Shown here piece after piece: positions 19,308 to 28,912 of a DNA stretch of 64,000 nucleotides. The translations under genes were made by a program, and so were the position numbers. This DNA is from Planctomycetota bacterium (GTDB taxonomy: Bacteria > Planctomycetota > Phycisphaerae > Phycisphaerales > UBA1924), in assembly GCA_003696675.1 (NCBI GenBank), contig RFGH01000195.1, positions 52,806 to 116,805 of the forward strand, read 5' to 3'. The stretch's first letter is position 1. Each line of letters starts with the position of its first letter. A model generated the notes under the pieces. The model made no database searches, was not told where the DNA came from, and worked only from the letters and a program-made list of their open reading frames with translations.

Positions 19308-20351
19308 TCAGGTCAGCCCGCGAGCGCCCAGCCAATGCTCGGCATCGATCGCGGCCTGGCAACCCATGCCCGCCGCCGTGATCGCCTGACGGTACTTGGC
19401 GTCCGCCACATCCCCGGCGGCAAACACACCCGGGATCGTCGTGGCGCTCGACCGTCCCTTGAGATCGATATAACCCGCCTCGTCAAACTCCAACGCGGTA
19501 TCACGCAGAAACTTGGTCGCGGGCGTGTGTCCGATCGCGATGAACAGGCCCTTGACCTCCAGCGTGGACAACTCGCCGGTCACCGTGTCCTTCAGCCGAA
19601 CACCGCTGATTTTCTCATCACCGAGAACATCCACCACGATCTTGTTCCAGAGCACCCGTGCGTTAGGCTTGCTCAGGAAACGCTGCTGCATGACCTTCGA
19701 TGCCCGAAGCTCTCCGCGCCGGTGAATGACGAAAACCTCGCTGGCGAACTTGGTCAGGTAGGTCGCCTCCTCCATCGCCGTATCACCGCCGCCCACCACC
19801 GCCAACGGCTGGTTGCGGAACGCCGGCAAAGCACCGTCGCACACAGCGCACGCGGAGACCCCCCCGCCCGAGCGTGCCAGCCGCATCTCGTTCTCCAGCC
19901 CCAGCCAGTTGGCGGTCGCCCCGGTCGCGATGATCACAGCGTGCGTCTTGATTGTCTTCCCCCCCGAGGTGTGCAGGGTGTGGGGTGAACCGTCCGACGA
20001 AAACTCGCAGCGGACGATGTCCTCACCGATAACCCGGGTCCCGAATCGCTTGGCCTGCTCCTCGAACTTCAGCATCATCTCTGGCCCGGAGATTCCATCG
20101 GGGAAGCCCGGGTAGTTCTCAACATCCGTAGTCAACATCAACTGCCCCCCGGGAAGCACGGGCCCGGGGTCCTGCTTGGGCACGCCGACATAGACCAACG
20201 GATTCAGGCTCGCCCGGGCCGCGTAAATCGCCGCCGTCCAGCCGGCCGGCCCGGAACCAATGATCACGACCTTCTCAATGCCAGATTCGCTCACGCCGTT
20301 CCTCCGGGCTTGTTCCGCATCCTTCGGCCGGACCAACGCGGGCCCAGCCAT
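19308..20351 (-). CDS. trxB: Thioredoxin-disulfide reductase
   Basis: 'VIIGSGPAGWTAAIYAARASLNPLVY', 'SACAVCDGALPAFRNQPLAVVGGGDTAMEEA', 'GVFAAGDVADAKYRQAITAAGMGCQAAIDAE'. Confidence 0.96.
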   Translation of the reverse strand: MAGPALVRPKDAEQARRNGVSESGIEKVVIIGSGPAGWTAAIYAARASLNPLVYVGVPKQDPGPVLPGGQLMLTTDVENYPGFPDGISGPEMMLKFEEQAKRFGTRVIGEDIVRCEFSSDGSPHTLHTSGGKTIKTHAVIIATGATANWLGLENEMRLARSGGGVSACAVCDGALPAFRNQPLAVVGGGDTAMEEATYLTKFASEVFVIHRRGELRASKVMQQRFLSKPNARVLWNKIVVDVLGDEKISGVRLKDTVTGELSTLEVKGLFIAIGHTPATKFLRDTALEFDEAGYIDLKGRSSATTIPGVFAAGDVADAKYRQAITAAGMGCQAAIDAEHWLGARGLT

Positions 20352-20430
20352 CGCTATTCCGCCTCACCCCTGTTGGGGTGGGAGCCGATCGTACGGTCCC
20401 GACCGACCCCGGCGGGATGGCCAAGCGCAC

Positions 20431-20458
20431 GAAAAAGCCCGCGTCGGGGACGCGGGCT
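20431..20458 (-). terminator. Rho-independent terminator of the sigma factor gene
   Basis: AGCCCGCGTC / GACGCGGGCT with TTTTTC on the minus strand. Confidence 0.75.
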
Positions 20459-20487
20459 CGGGGGATTTCACTCTCGGCCAGCAGACC

Positions 20488-21507
20488 TCAACCGGCAGCG
20501 GAACGGGTCTTGCCGAAGTCCGTAGACTCGCGCCGCCCGAGGTCGGTCGGCCCGGCGTCTAGGTCCTCGAACGCGTCGCTGCGTCGGAAGAACCGGCTCG
20601 GCTTGGAATCATTCAGCCGCTCGTTCAGACGCTGCAACGATTCCTCTACGATCTGGCGGACCCGCTCGCGGGAGATGCCCACCTCGGACGCGATCTCCTT
20701 GAGCGTCAGGGGCTCCTGACCGTCCAGCCCGAACCGCAGGCGGAGAATCTGCGCCTCACGCTCGTCGATGGTTTCCATCAGACGGCGGAGGATATTCAAC
20801 TCCTCGCTGTGGAGGGTCCGTTCCTCCGGGGTTCCGACGCGATGATCCGCGATCATCTCGCTCATCTGCATCAGCCCGCCCTCGGGATCGACCGGCGCCT
20901 GGCTGGGGGCGTGGAACGCCTTGACGGCCCGCCGGATGATCTTCACCTTCTTGACCGGCAAATCCATCGCCTCGGCCAGCTGCTCCATCGTCGGCGGATG
21001 GCCCAGCTCGGCCTCCAGACGACGCGAGTGCATCTTCCACTTGGCGATCAGCTCGACCATATACGCGGGGATGTGGATCGGCTGGTTTGCGTTGATCAGG
21101 GCACGCTTGATCGCCTGCTTGATCCACCAGCTCGCATAAGTGCTGAACCGAGCGCCCTGCGCCGGGTCGAACCCCTCCACCGCCCGCATCAGACCGATGT
21201 TGCCCTCCTCGATGAGGTCGCTCAACGGCAGCCCGCGGTTGTTGTAGTTCTTCGCGATCGACACCACCAGACGGAGATTCGACCGGATCATCCGCTCGCG
21301 GGCGAGCGGGCATTGATCGTTGATGATCCGCCAGCCAAGCTCCCGCTCTTCCTCCGCCGTCAACAGCGGGTAGCGGTTGATCTCCTGGAGGTAGACCTGG
21401 ATGGACGACCGAACGCCCCCTGCCCCGCCGTCTACAGACGACCGAGACCGGGACCTTGCGGGCGCACCCGTACCACGAACACTTCTCTCGCTCACTTTCC
21501 TACCCAC
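20488..21507 (-). CDS. RNA polymerase sigma factor, sigma-70 family (RpoD/SigA-like)
   Basis: '[63 protein letters not shown]' and region 4 '[28 protein letters not shown]'. Confidence 0.95.
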   Translation of the reverse strand: MGRKVSERSVRGTGAPARSRSRSSVDGGAGGVRSSIQVYLQEINRYPLLTAEEERELGWRIINDQCPLARERMIRSNLRLVVSIAKNYNNRGLPLSDLIEEGNIGLMRAVEGFDPAQGARFSTYASWWIKQAIKRALINANQPIHIPAYMVELIAKWKMHSRRLEAELGHPPTMEQLAEAMDLPVKKVKIIRRAVKAFHAPSQAPVDPEGGLMQMSEMIADHRVGTPEERTLHSEELNILRRLMETIDEREAQILRLRFGLDGQEPLTLKEIASEVGISRERVRQIVEESLQRLNERLNDSKPSRFFRRSDAFEDLDAGPTDLGRRESTDFGKTRSAAG

Positions 21508-21783
21508 CTTTCTGCGGCGAGCGCCGCAAGAAAGAGATCAGGCCGACACAGACTCCGGCCTCCCTACGGTTCGTGAGTCTACACAATCGGTTCCATCGAC
21601 AGAAGCCCAAACTCCCTGAAGAATGGGGAAAATCCGAGTTTCCAAGCCCATCCGACCCTTCGGTTTGGGCCGGTTGGACGGGCTGGCCGAGAAAGTGAAC
21701 AATGTGATCGGCCCATCCGAAATTTTCCTGGCATGGGCCGAAAACCGTGGCACACTGCCCGCCATTTGCCCCCGGGAGGTCCC

Positions 21784-22602
21784 TTGAACCGTGATCTGAC
21801 CGAACTGCTCGAGGAATGGCCCTTCCAGCCCGGGCAGATCAATGTCCGCCTCATTCAGGGGAACGACGGAGAGCCACGGATTCAGGTGCGTCTCGATCTG
21901 GGGCTACTCCAAATGTTCGTGGACGGACGCCCCGACGGGCAACGCCCCCACGGCTTTGACAGCCTCCTCGAGTACCACGAGGCCCGTATCGATGAGCTTT
22001 CCGCCGGGGCCGAACTGGCCGCACAGGGTCAAGACGAGGAAGACGAGGACGAAACGCCCGAGTCCCTGCGGATCCTGACCCCGGATGAGTGTCGCCTGCT
22101 CCGCGAGGAGGCGGTCCAGTATTACCACCGCTACATCGCCCTGCTCGTTCTGGAGGACTATGAGGGCGTGGCCCGCGACACCTCACGCAACCTGCGGGTC
22201 TTCGACCTCCTCAGCGAGCACGCCGCCACCGAGGAAGACCGACGCTCGATGGAGCAGAACCGGCCCTATGTCATGATGATGCGCGCCCGCGCTCTGGCGA
22301 GCATGGCCCTCCGCGACGATGAACCCAAGGCCGCGGTCCACGCCATCGAAGAAGGCATCGAAGCTCTCCGTCAGTACTACATCGACAACGACGCGCTTGA
22401 AGCATTCGAGCAATCCGGCGAGGTCGCCATGCTGCGGGAGATGCGAGATGCTCTGGTGCCCAAACTGCCGCTCTCCCAAAAGGCTGAGCTCCGCCAGCGG
22501 CTCGAGGCCGCCATCGCCGCCGAGAACTACGAACTCGCCGCCATTCTCCGCGACGAGCTGCGACTCATCGGCGGCGACCCCAGCCCGCCCGCGAAGTCGT
22601 AA
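21784..22602 (+). CDS. UvrB/UvrC-motif (UVR domain) protein
   Basis: C-terminal 'KAELRQRLEAAIAAENYELAAILRDELRLIGG'; TTG start at 21784 after SD 'GGGAGGT'. Confidence 0.8.
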   Translation: MNRDLTELLEEWPFQPGQINVRLIQGNDGEPRIQVRLDLGLLQMFVDGRPDGQRPHGFDSLLEYHEARIDELSAGAELAAQGQDEEDEDETPESLRILTPDECRLLREEAVQYYHRYIALLVLEDYEGVARDTSRNLRVFDLLSEHAATEEDRRSMEQNRPYVMMMRARALASMALRDDEPKAAVHAIEEGIEALRQYYIDNDALEAFEQSGEVAMLREMRDALVPKLPLSQKAELRQRLEAAIAAENYELAAILRDELRLIGGDPSPPAKS

Positions 22603-22607
22603 ACCGG

Positions 22608-24320
22608 TTAGACCGTCCCGGCTTCGCTCGCGGCCGTCGGCAGATTGGGCTGGCACAGACTCAGCACATGATCGGCCAGCACGGTCGCCGCGACCGTTTC
22701 CTCAACGACGACTTCGTCAGCACCGAGCCCCTCGGCCAATGCACGCCTTGACTCGAGCGACACCCGCACCGCGATGTGGATGTCCTCCGAGATCGAGCGG
22801 ATCGATCGAATCGCCCGCATCGTCGCGTCGGAGTCCGGAAGGCTCAGGATCGCGACTTGGGCGTGCTCGATGCCCGCCGATTCGAGCACCTCGCGGTTGG
22901 ACACATCGCCGAACATGATCCGTCGGCCCTTGGCCCGTTCGGCCCGCACCGTCTCCTGATTCATTTCGATCACCGAGCACCGGACGCCCCGCTCCTCCAG
23001 CAGATCGGCGCAGGTGCGCCCCATCACGCCAAACCCACCGATGATGACCTCCGGCGGGTCCAGCGGGCCTGATTCATCCTCCGTCATGCCGTCGCCACGC
23101 AGCCAAGGCGGGCGGCCGACACGCTTCTGGAAGAACGCCCCCACACGCGGCGAGATCTGCATCACCGGCGGAGTGACCACCAGCGACGCGATCACGATGC
23201 CGATGAGCACCGAGGTCTCAGCCGATCGCAGCAGCCCCGCTTCCTGAGCGACCGCGAACACAATCAGCGAGAACTCGCCCGCCTGGGCCAGTGTCAGACC
23301 CAGGCGAGCGGCCAGCGCGGTCTCAGCGCCGACAGCCCACGCCACCGCCGCCGTGTTCAGGAACTTGAAGAGCATCAGCGCCGCGGCACCCGCGGGCACG
23401 ACCCACCACACCGGGGCGAGCGCCTCCAGATCAACCTGAAGCCCGATCGCGGTGAAGAACACCGCAAGGAACAAGTCCCGCACCGGCGCGAGCTGCCCTG
23501 TCAAATGATGGCGGAACGGCGTCGACGACAGCATGAAGCCCGCGATGAAGGCACCCAGTTCGGCGCTCAAACCGAGGGACGCCGTCAGCAGCCCCGCACC
23601 GAGCGCCGAGGCGCCGGCCAACACCAACATCACCTCGTTGCCCCCGAACCGTGCCGCGTCCCGCATCACCCGCGGCAGAACCAGCCTGCCCAGCACGATG
23701 ATCACGCCAACCCCGCCCATCGCGAGCACGGCGTGCGGCAGAATCTCCCCGAGCGAACGCTGTTCGCCCTCGCCCGAGACCGAGGCCGCCAGCAGCGGGA
23801 TCGCCGCCAGATAGGCAATGACGATCAGATCCTGGATCAGCAGCACACCGAGGGAGGCACGACCCGTGGTGGTGTGCATCTTGCGTCTCTGGCTGAGCAA
23901 CTGCAGCACCACCGAGGTCGACGACATCGCCAACCCCATCGCCGTCGCCAGCGCCCCGGGGCCAGAGATCGGCGTGAGCCACAGCAAACCCCACCCCAGA
24001 GCGGTAGCCGTCAGCGTTGTTGCGACTCCGATCGCCACGATTGACGCCGCCCCCTTGCGCAGCATGGTCGAGTCCAGATGCATGCCGATAGAGAACATCA
24101 GCACGATCAACGCCAGGCTGCTGATCTGTTCGACCCGCTCGGGCGATGTCACAAAGCCCAGCCCGCTCGGACCGATCAGCACGCCCGCCAGCAGGTATCC
24201 CGGGATCACCGCCACACGCAGCCGCGAAAGCAGCAGGGAGATCACCCCCGCGCAGGACAGAACAATCAGCAGATCCGTCTGGACCGGAGACACCGCGCCG
24301 CCCGCCGCCAGCGTTGTCAT
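22608..24320 (-). CDS. CPA2-type monovalent cation:proton antiporter with TrkA-N domain (KefB-like)
   Basis: 'VIPGYLLAGVLIGPSGLGFV', 'AMGLAMSSTSVVLQLLSQRR', C-terminal Rossmann 'VIIGGFGVMGRTCADLLEERG'. Confidence 0.94.
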   Translation of the reverse strand: MTTLAAGGAVSPVQTDLLIVLSCAGVISLLLSRLRVAVIPGYLLAGVLIGPSGLGFVTSPERVEQISSLALIVLMFSIGMHLDSTMLRKGAASIVAIGVATTLTATALGWGLLWLTPISGPGALATAMGLAMSSTSVVLQLLSQRRKMHTTTGRASLGVLLIQDLIVIAYLAAIPLLAASVSGEGEQRSLGEILPHAVLAMGGVGVIIVLGRLVLPRVMRDAARFGGNEVMLVLAGASALGAGLLTASLGLSAELGAFIAGFMLSSTPFRHHLTGQLAPVRDLFLAVFFTAIGLQVDLEALAPVWWVVPAGAAALMLFKFLNTAAVAWAVGAETALAARLGLTLAQAGEFSLIVFAVAQEAGLLRSAETSVLIGIVIASLVVTPPVMQISPRVGAFFQKRVGRPPWLRGDGMTEDESGPLDPPEVIIGGFGVMGRTCADLLEERGVRCSVIEMNQETVRAERAKGRRIMFGDVSNREVLESAGIEHAQVAILSLPDSDATMRAIRSIRSISEDIHIAVRVSLESRRALAEGLGADEVVVEETVAATVLADHVLSLCQPNLPTAASEAGTV

Positions 24321-26266
24321 GCCCCCACCCGCTCCCGCTTCGCCCGCTCGACCAGCACGCGCAGCAGCGTGAGATCCGCAGGTGTGATGCCCTCAAGCCG
24401 TGACGCCTGCCCGAAAGTCTCGGGTCGGAACTTCGCCAATGCCTGTCTCGCCTCGGTCCGTAGATCGGTCATGCTTACAAAATCGACCCAATCGGGCAGG
24501 CGGCGTGATTCATGCTCGGCCCGCCGCCGGATCTCCGCTTGTTCCCGCTCGACATACGGCTCGTATCGGGCCTCGGCGTGCAGCGTCCGCACCACCGAAG
24601 GCTCGAGCCCCTCGGAACGCAACGCCACGCTCAATGCCTCCGCTGTGAACGCCGGCTCCCGGCAACGCTGCCAGAGCGTCTTGTCACCCGTCCGCGTCCG
24701 CTGCATGAACGCCCGTCCCCGGGCCAGCCCCTCGGACCTCTTGCGGAATCGTGCGAGCCGCTCGCGCCCAAGATCGTGCCCCTCCAGCAGCCCGAGCCGC
24801 TCCGCCAGCGGTGTCAGCCGGTCTGCCGCGTTATCGCTGCGGAGCAGCAGACGGTGCTCGGCGCGGCTGGTGAACATCCGGTACGGCTCGGTCGGCGTCT
24901 TGGTGACCAGGTCGTCCATCAGCACCCCGATGTAGGCCTCGTCGCGACCCAGCACCACGCGGTCTTCGCCCCGCGCCAGTCGGGCGGCGTTGAGCCCCGC
25001 GATCAGGCCCTGCGCCGCGGCCTCCTCGTAACCGCTGGTCCCGTTGATCTGCCCGGCGAGGAACAAGCCCGGCACCGATCGCACCTGTCCCGACGCGTCG
25101 ATCTGGTGCGGCAGCACGGTGTCATACTCGACGGCGTAGCCGTACCGCAGGATCTCCGCCCGCTCGCAGCCCGGCATCGTCCGCACGATCGTGTCCTGAA
25201 CATCGGTCGGCAGCGAGGTCGCGATGCCATTGCAATAGACCCAATCGCTGCCGATGCCTTCCGGCTCGAGGAACACGCCGTGGCTGGTGCGGTCGGCAAA
25301 TCGCACCACTTTGTCCTCGATCGAGGGGCAGTACCGCGGTCCGACCGAATGGATCTGCCCGGAGAACATCGGTGCACGGTGCAGATTGGCCCGGATGTGC
25401 TCGTGGGCGGACTCGTGCGTGGTGGTCTGGCGGCAGGCGATCTGCTCAAGCACGGGGAACCGGTCGCAGGCCAAGCCCTCGACGCTCCAGCCGCCCGCGG
25501 AGAGGTCGGAGAAGGGGACCGGCTCGGCGTCGCCCCACTGCTCGGGGAGGGCTTCCCAGTCGATCGTGCGCTTGCTCAGGCGGGGCGGGGTGCCGGTCTT
25601 GAGCCGCCCGAGCTCGAGACCGATTGCGCGGAGCGACGCCGAGATGCCCTCGGCCGACGCCTCCCCGTACCGCCCGCCGGGCGTGCGGCAATCGCCGGTA
25701 TGCATCAGCCCGCGCATGAAGGTGCCGGTGGTCACCACGACGGCGTCGGCCGTCAGGCGGGCCTGCCCGCCACTGGGGGTGCGGACGGTCACGCCGGCGA
25801 TGCGGCGGTCGACGCCGTGCTCGGTCAGTTCGAGCGACTCGACCGAGCCTTCGATCACCCGGATCTGGGGTCTGGATGCGAGCAGGGACTGCACGGCGCG
25901 GGGGTAGGCGTGCTTATCGGACTGACACCGCGGGCCGTGGACCGCCGGGCCCTTGGAGGTGTTGAGCACCTTGAACTGGATGCCTGTGGCGTCCGCGGCC
26001 AGCCCCATGAGCCCGCCGAGGGCGTCGATCTCGCGGACGAGCTGGCCCTTGGCCAGCCCGCCGATGGCGGGGTTGCAGCTCATCGCGCCGACGGTGTCGC
26101 GGCGCATGGTGAGCAACACAACGGTTCCGGATGAACCGAGGGCATTCGCTGCGGCCCACGCGGCTTCGGCGCCGGCGTGTCCTCCGCCTACCACGATAAC
26201 ATCGGCTCGGTCGATCACGGGGAAACCTGCCCGGTTCTGGGTGCTGACCCCTCGGCGCGGGGACAT
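24317..26266 (-). CDS. mnmG: tRNA uridine-5-carboxymethylaminomethyl(34) synthesis enzyme MnmG/GidA
   Basis: 'DVIVVGGGHAGAEAAWAAA', 'AMSCNPAIGGLAKGQLVREIDALGGLMG', 'GTPPRLSKRTIDW'. Confidence 0.97.
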   Translation of the reverse strand: MSPRRGVSTQNRAGFPVIDRADVIVVGGGHAGAEAAWAAANALGSSGTVVLLTMRRDTVGAMSCNPAIGGLAKGQLVREIDALGGLMGLAADATGIQFKVLNTSKGPAVHGPRCQSDKHAYPRAVQSLLASRPQIRVIEGSVESLELTEHGVDRRIAGVTVRTPSGGQARLTADAVVVTTGTFMRGLMHTGDCRTPGGRYGEASAEGISASLRAIGLELGRLKTGTPPRLSKRTIDWEALPEQWGDAEPVPFSDLSAGGWSVEGLACDRFPVLEQIACRQTTTHESAHEHIRANLHRAPMFSGQIHSVGPRYCPSIEDKVVRFADRTSHGVFLEPEGIGSDWVYCNGIATSLPTDVQDTIVRTMPGCERAEILRYGYAVEYDTVLPHQIDASGQVRSVPGLFLAGQINGTSGYEEAAAQGLIAGLNAARLARGEDRVVLGRDEAYIGVLMDDLVTKTPTEPYRMFTSRAEHRLLLRSDNAADRLTPLAERLGLLEGHDLGRERLARFRKRSEGLARGRAFMQRTRTGDKTLWQRCREPAFTAEALSVALRSEGLEPSVVRTLHAEARYEPYVEREQAEIRRRAEHESRRLPDWVDFVSMTDLRTEARQALAKFRPETFGQASRLEGITPADLTLLRVLVERAKRERVGA

Positions 26267-26328
26267 TGTTCTGCTAGCATATGTCGGGCCGGCTCCTTTC
26301 CGGAAGCGCGGTGATTCAGGAGGCTCAC

Positions 26329-27630
26329 ATGTTCAAGACTTCGTTCCGGGCTCTCGGTCTCACGCTTGTGGCTGGAACGCTCATCGGTGTGTCCGCCTCC
26401 GTTGCGAGCGGGGACGAGGTTGTGCTGCGTGATGGCACGGTCTACACCGGCACGATCGTCTCGCAGACCCGGCGCGAGGTCGTGATCGATACCGAGGTGC
26501 ACGGCATCCGCACACGCATCACGCTCGACCGACGCGAGGTTGCCTCGATCGTGCGCGGCGAGACAACAACCACGCCGACGACCATCGACAACCCCGGCAT
26601 GCCGACGCTCGCCCCGGGCGGCTCCCGGGCCGATGAGGAAAAGGCCCCCGTCTCTCTGAAGCGCGAGGGCTATGACCTGATCCTCGAGGTTCCGATGAAC
26701 GGCACCTTCGGGCAGGACATCTACCCGCTGGGCATCTACGAGTCGCTCAAGTGGGCCAAGGAAGCCGGCGTGACGGACATTGTCTTCCGCATGAACTCCG
26801 GCGGCGGTGAGGTCTGGGCGGCGATGGAGATCGTCGAGATCATGGATCAGTTCGCCGGCGACTTCCGCTATCACGCGCTCATCGAGCACGCGATCTCGGC
26901 GACCATCTGGCCGGCGTTCAACTGCGACACCATCACGATGACGCCGGGCGCGACCTTCGGCGGCGCGGTGGCGTATCGCATGAACGGCAGCGGCTCGGCC
27001 GAGGTTGATAAGAAGATGAACTCGATCTGGGCGGCCAAGCTCGCCGCGTCCGCGGAGGCGCACGGGCACAGCCCCTACCTCGTGCACGCGATGATCGTGT
27101 CCGACAACGCTGTGTACGCGGTGCGTCGAGGCGGGGAGTGGGTGCTGACCGACGAGGTTCCGCCCGAGTCCGACTACGACACCATCGACAGCCCCGACGA
27201 GGTGCTGACGCTGACCGCCGAGCAGGCCGCCAAGTACGGCATCGCCATGCAGCTCAACGATCGTCGCATCGAAACCTGGACCGAGGCCCAGGGAATCATC
27301 GACTGGGATAATGCGGGTGAGATCGGCAACCAGCTGACCGGCAAGGCCAACGCCGAGTGCAAGGACCTGCGCAACGACATCATGGGCGTGATCCAGTCGT
27401 TCTACCGCGAGGTGGAGGTCGGCGACAACCGCAACAGCCGCCGCCAGTTCGGCCAGTCCATCCAGAACATGCGTCGCCAGCTCGGGCGCTACAAGGCGCT
27501 GATGCGTAAGGCCGAAGAGAAGAAGATGGACGCCATCACCGACAGCTTCGAGCGGACGATCGATGTGTCGTTCTGGGAGAACGAGCTCGAGATCCGCATG
27601 CAGGAGCTGCGGAACCTCGGGCGTCCGTGA
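26329..27630 (+). CDS. Exported protein with N-terminal Sm/SH3-like segment and ClpP/NfeD-like serine peptidase fold
   Basis: Signal peptide; 'VVLRDGTVYTGTIVSQTRREVVIDTEVHGIRTRITLDRREVASI'; 'DIVFRMNSGGGEVWAAMEIVEIM...ISATIWPAFNCDTITMTPGATFGGAVAYRM'. Confidence 0.75.
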   Translation: MFKTSFRALGLTLVAGTLIGVSASVASGDEVVLRDGTVYTGTIVSQTRREVVIDTEVHGIRTRITLDRREVASIVRGETTTTPTTIDNPGMPTLAPGGSRADEEKAPVSLKREGYDLILEVPMNGTFGQDIYPLGIYESLKWAKEAGVTDIVFRMNSGGGEVWAAMEIVEIMDQFAGDFRYHALIEHAISATIWPAFNCDTITMTPGATFGGAVAYRMNGSGSAEVDKKMNSIWAAKLAASAEAHGHSPYLVHAMIVSDNAVYAVRRGGEWVLTDEVPPESDYDTIDSPDEVLTLTAEQAAKYGIAMQLNDRRIETWTEAQGIIDWDNAGEIGNQLTGKANAECKDLRNDIMGVIQSFYREVEVGDNRNSRRQFGQSIQNMRRQLGRYKALMRKAEEKKMDAITDSFERTIDVSFWENELEIRMQELRNLGRP

Positions 27631-27657
27631 TCGCCTCAGAACAGCCCCGAAATCAGA

Positions 27658-27687
27658 AACGCCCCCGGAGCGATCCGGGGGCGTTTT
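27658..27687 (+). terminator. Rho-independent terminator
   Basis: AACGCCCCCGGA / TCCGGGGGCGTTTT. Confidence 0.8.
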
Positions 27688-27755
27688 CTTTCTTTGGACA
27701 TGTTCGATGGTGGGCGTTCCGCGGTGCGGTGGCCCGGATGTGCGGGTGCACCCGA

Positions 27756-28784
27756 TCAGGGGGCGACGGGCTGGCCGGTGTTGATTTCCTTGCCGCCGAT
27801 GTCGATGCCCTTCAGCCCGCCTCGGGTCCAGCGGACACGCCCGATCAGGCGTTCCATGCGGTCGCCGATGATGGGCGGCTCGAAGGCCTGCGGGCGGTAG
27901 AGCATGGTGGTCGGCTCGGCGGATTCCGGGCGGTTGGGCTTGAAGCCGGGATTGATGTCGGTGTTCTTGACGAAGCGGGACGAGCCGTCGAAGAGCAGCA
28001 GTTCGACATTGGCTTTGTCGTAGGCATAGAAGATGCCCTGGCGCTCGGAGTGGAAGTCGTAGAACTCGAACATGAAGGCCTTCTGGCTGGGGAAGGTGAC
28101 CTCGTACTGTTTGCGCTTGCCCAGCCGGTCGAGCGGGGCGCCGTTGAACCAGTTGTGGTCGCCGGGGCTTTGCTCGACGGTGCGTGCGCGGTTGGAGCCG
28201 ATGTCGGGCGACCACGACGCGGGCACGACCTGGTAGGTCGAGCTGAACCACCACCAGTCGTAGAACTGGTCCCACTGGCCGCCGGTGGGGACATTGGTGC
28301 GGTCGGTCGGATCGGCCTGCCACTGCTGGCGCTGGCGGTCGGAGGGGCAGGCGACGATCGGCTCGGGGAGGTTGAGCGTGAGGTAATCGATCAGCACGAG
28401 GTGGGTAAACTCGCGGTGCGGCAGCCTGTTGGGCGGCACGGGCATGTCGGTCAGATAGGTTCGGCGGCGGATGATGTCGGTGGCCTGCATGCGGGGGGCC
28501 GCGTCGACATCGGGCGCGAAGGCGAGGTCGTCGAAGATGCTGCCGGTCGGGCCGGGCTGCCACGAGTAGGCGGGGATGAAGTCGCGGCTGTCGTTGGCGT
28601 AGGTGCCCTGCGCGACGCCCATCTGCTTCTGGTTGGCCATACAGATGACCTTGCGGGCGCTCTCCCGGGCCGCCTGGATGGCGGGCAGCAGGATGCCGAT
28701 CAGCAATGCGATGATGGCGATGACCACCAGCAGCTCGATCAGGGTAAAGGCGCGGCGGGGGTGCGGAGGGCGGAGCGTCGGCAT
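27756..28784 (-). CDS. Planctomycete prepilin-type N-terminal cleavage/methylation protein
   Basis: '[36 protein letters not shown]' and C-terminal '[10 protein letters not shown]'. Confidence 0.92.
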   Translation of the reverse strand: MPTLRPPHPRRAFTLIELLVVIAIIALLIGILLPAIQAARESARKVICMANQKQMGVAQGTYANDSRDFIPAYSWQPGPTGSIFDDLAFAPDVDAAPRMQATDIIRRRTYLTDMPVPPNRLPHREFTHLVLIDYLTLNLPEPIVACPSDRQRQQWQADPTDRTNVPTGGQWDQFYDWWWFSSTYQVVPASWSPDIGSNRARTVEQSPGDHNWFNGAPLDRLGKRKQYEVTFPSQKAFMFEFYDFHSERQGIFYAYDKANVELLLFDGSSRFVKNTDINPGFKPNRPESAEPTTMLYRPQAFEPPIIGDRMERLIGRVRWTRGGLKGIDIGGKEINTGQPVAP

Positions 28785-28857
28785 GGGTGAGACCTCTTGG
28801 CGGGGGCGGGGCTCGGCCCGCTTGACGCCATTCTAACAGAAACGCCGCAAAAAGAAG

Positions 28858-28882
28858 CGGGGACCGAGAGAATCGGTCCCCG
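28858..28882 (-). terminator. Rho-independent terminator (minus strand)
   Basis: CGGGGACCGA / TCGGTCCCCG followed on the minus strand by CTTCTTTTT. Confidence 0.75.
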
Positions 28883-28912
28883 TTCAGAGATCAGGTGAGG
28901 GCGACTGTTGGC

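Noticed and set aside
24512-26134. 540 aa + strand ORF
   Set aside because: Antisense to mnmG, which is identified with high confidence.
24300-26300. Confident oriC call at mnmG
   Set aside because: The skew switch is suggestive, but no DnaA-box cluster, dnaA or dnaN was seen, so only reported as a finding.
26215-28563. 782 aa - strand ORF
   Set aside because: Lies opposite the 26329-27630 gene and out of frame with the prepilin gene on its own strand; low-complexity Arg/His/Pro-rich start.
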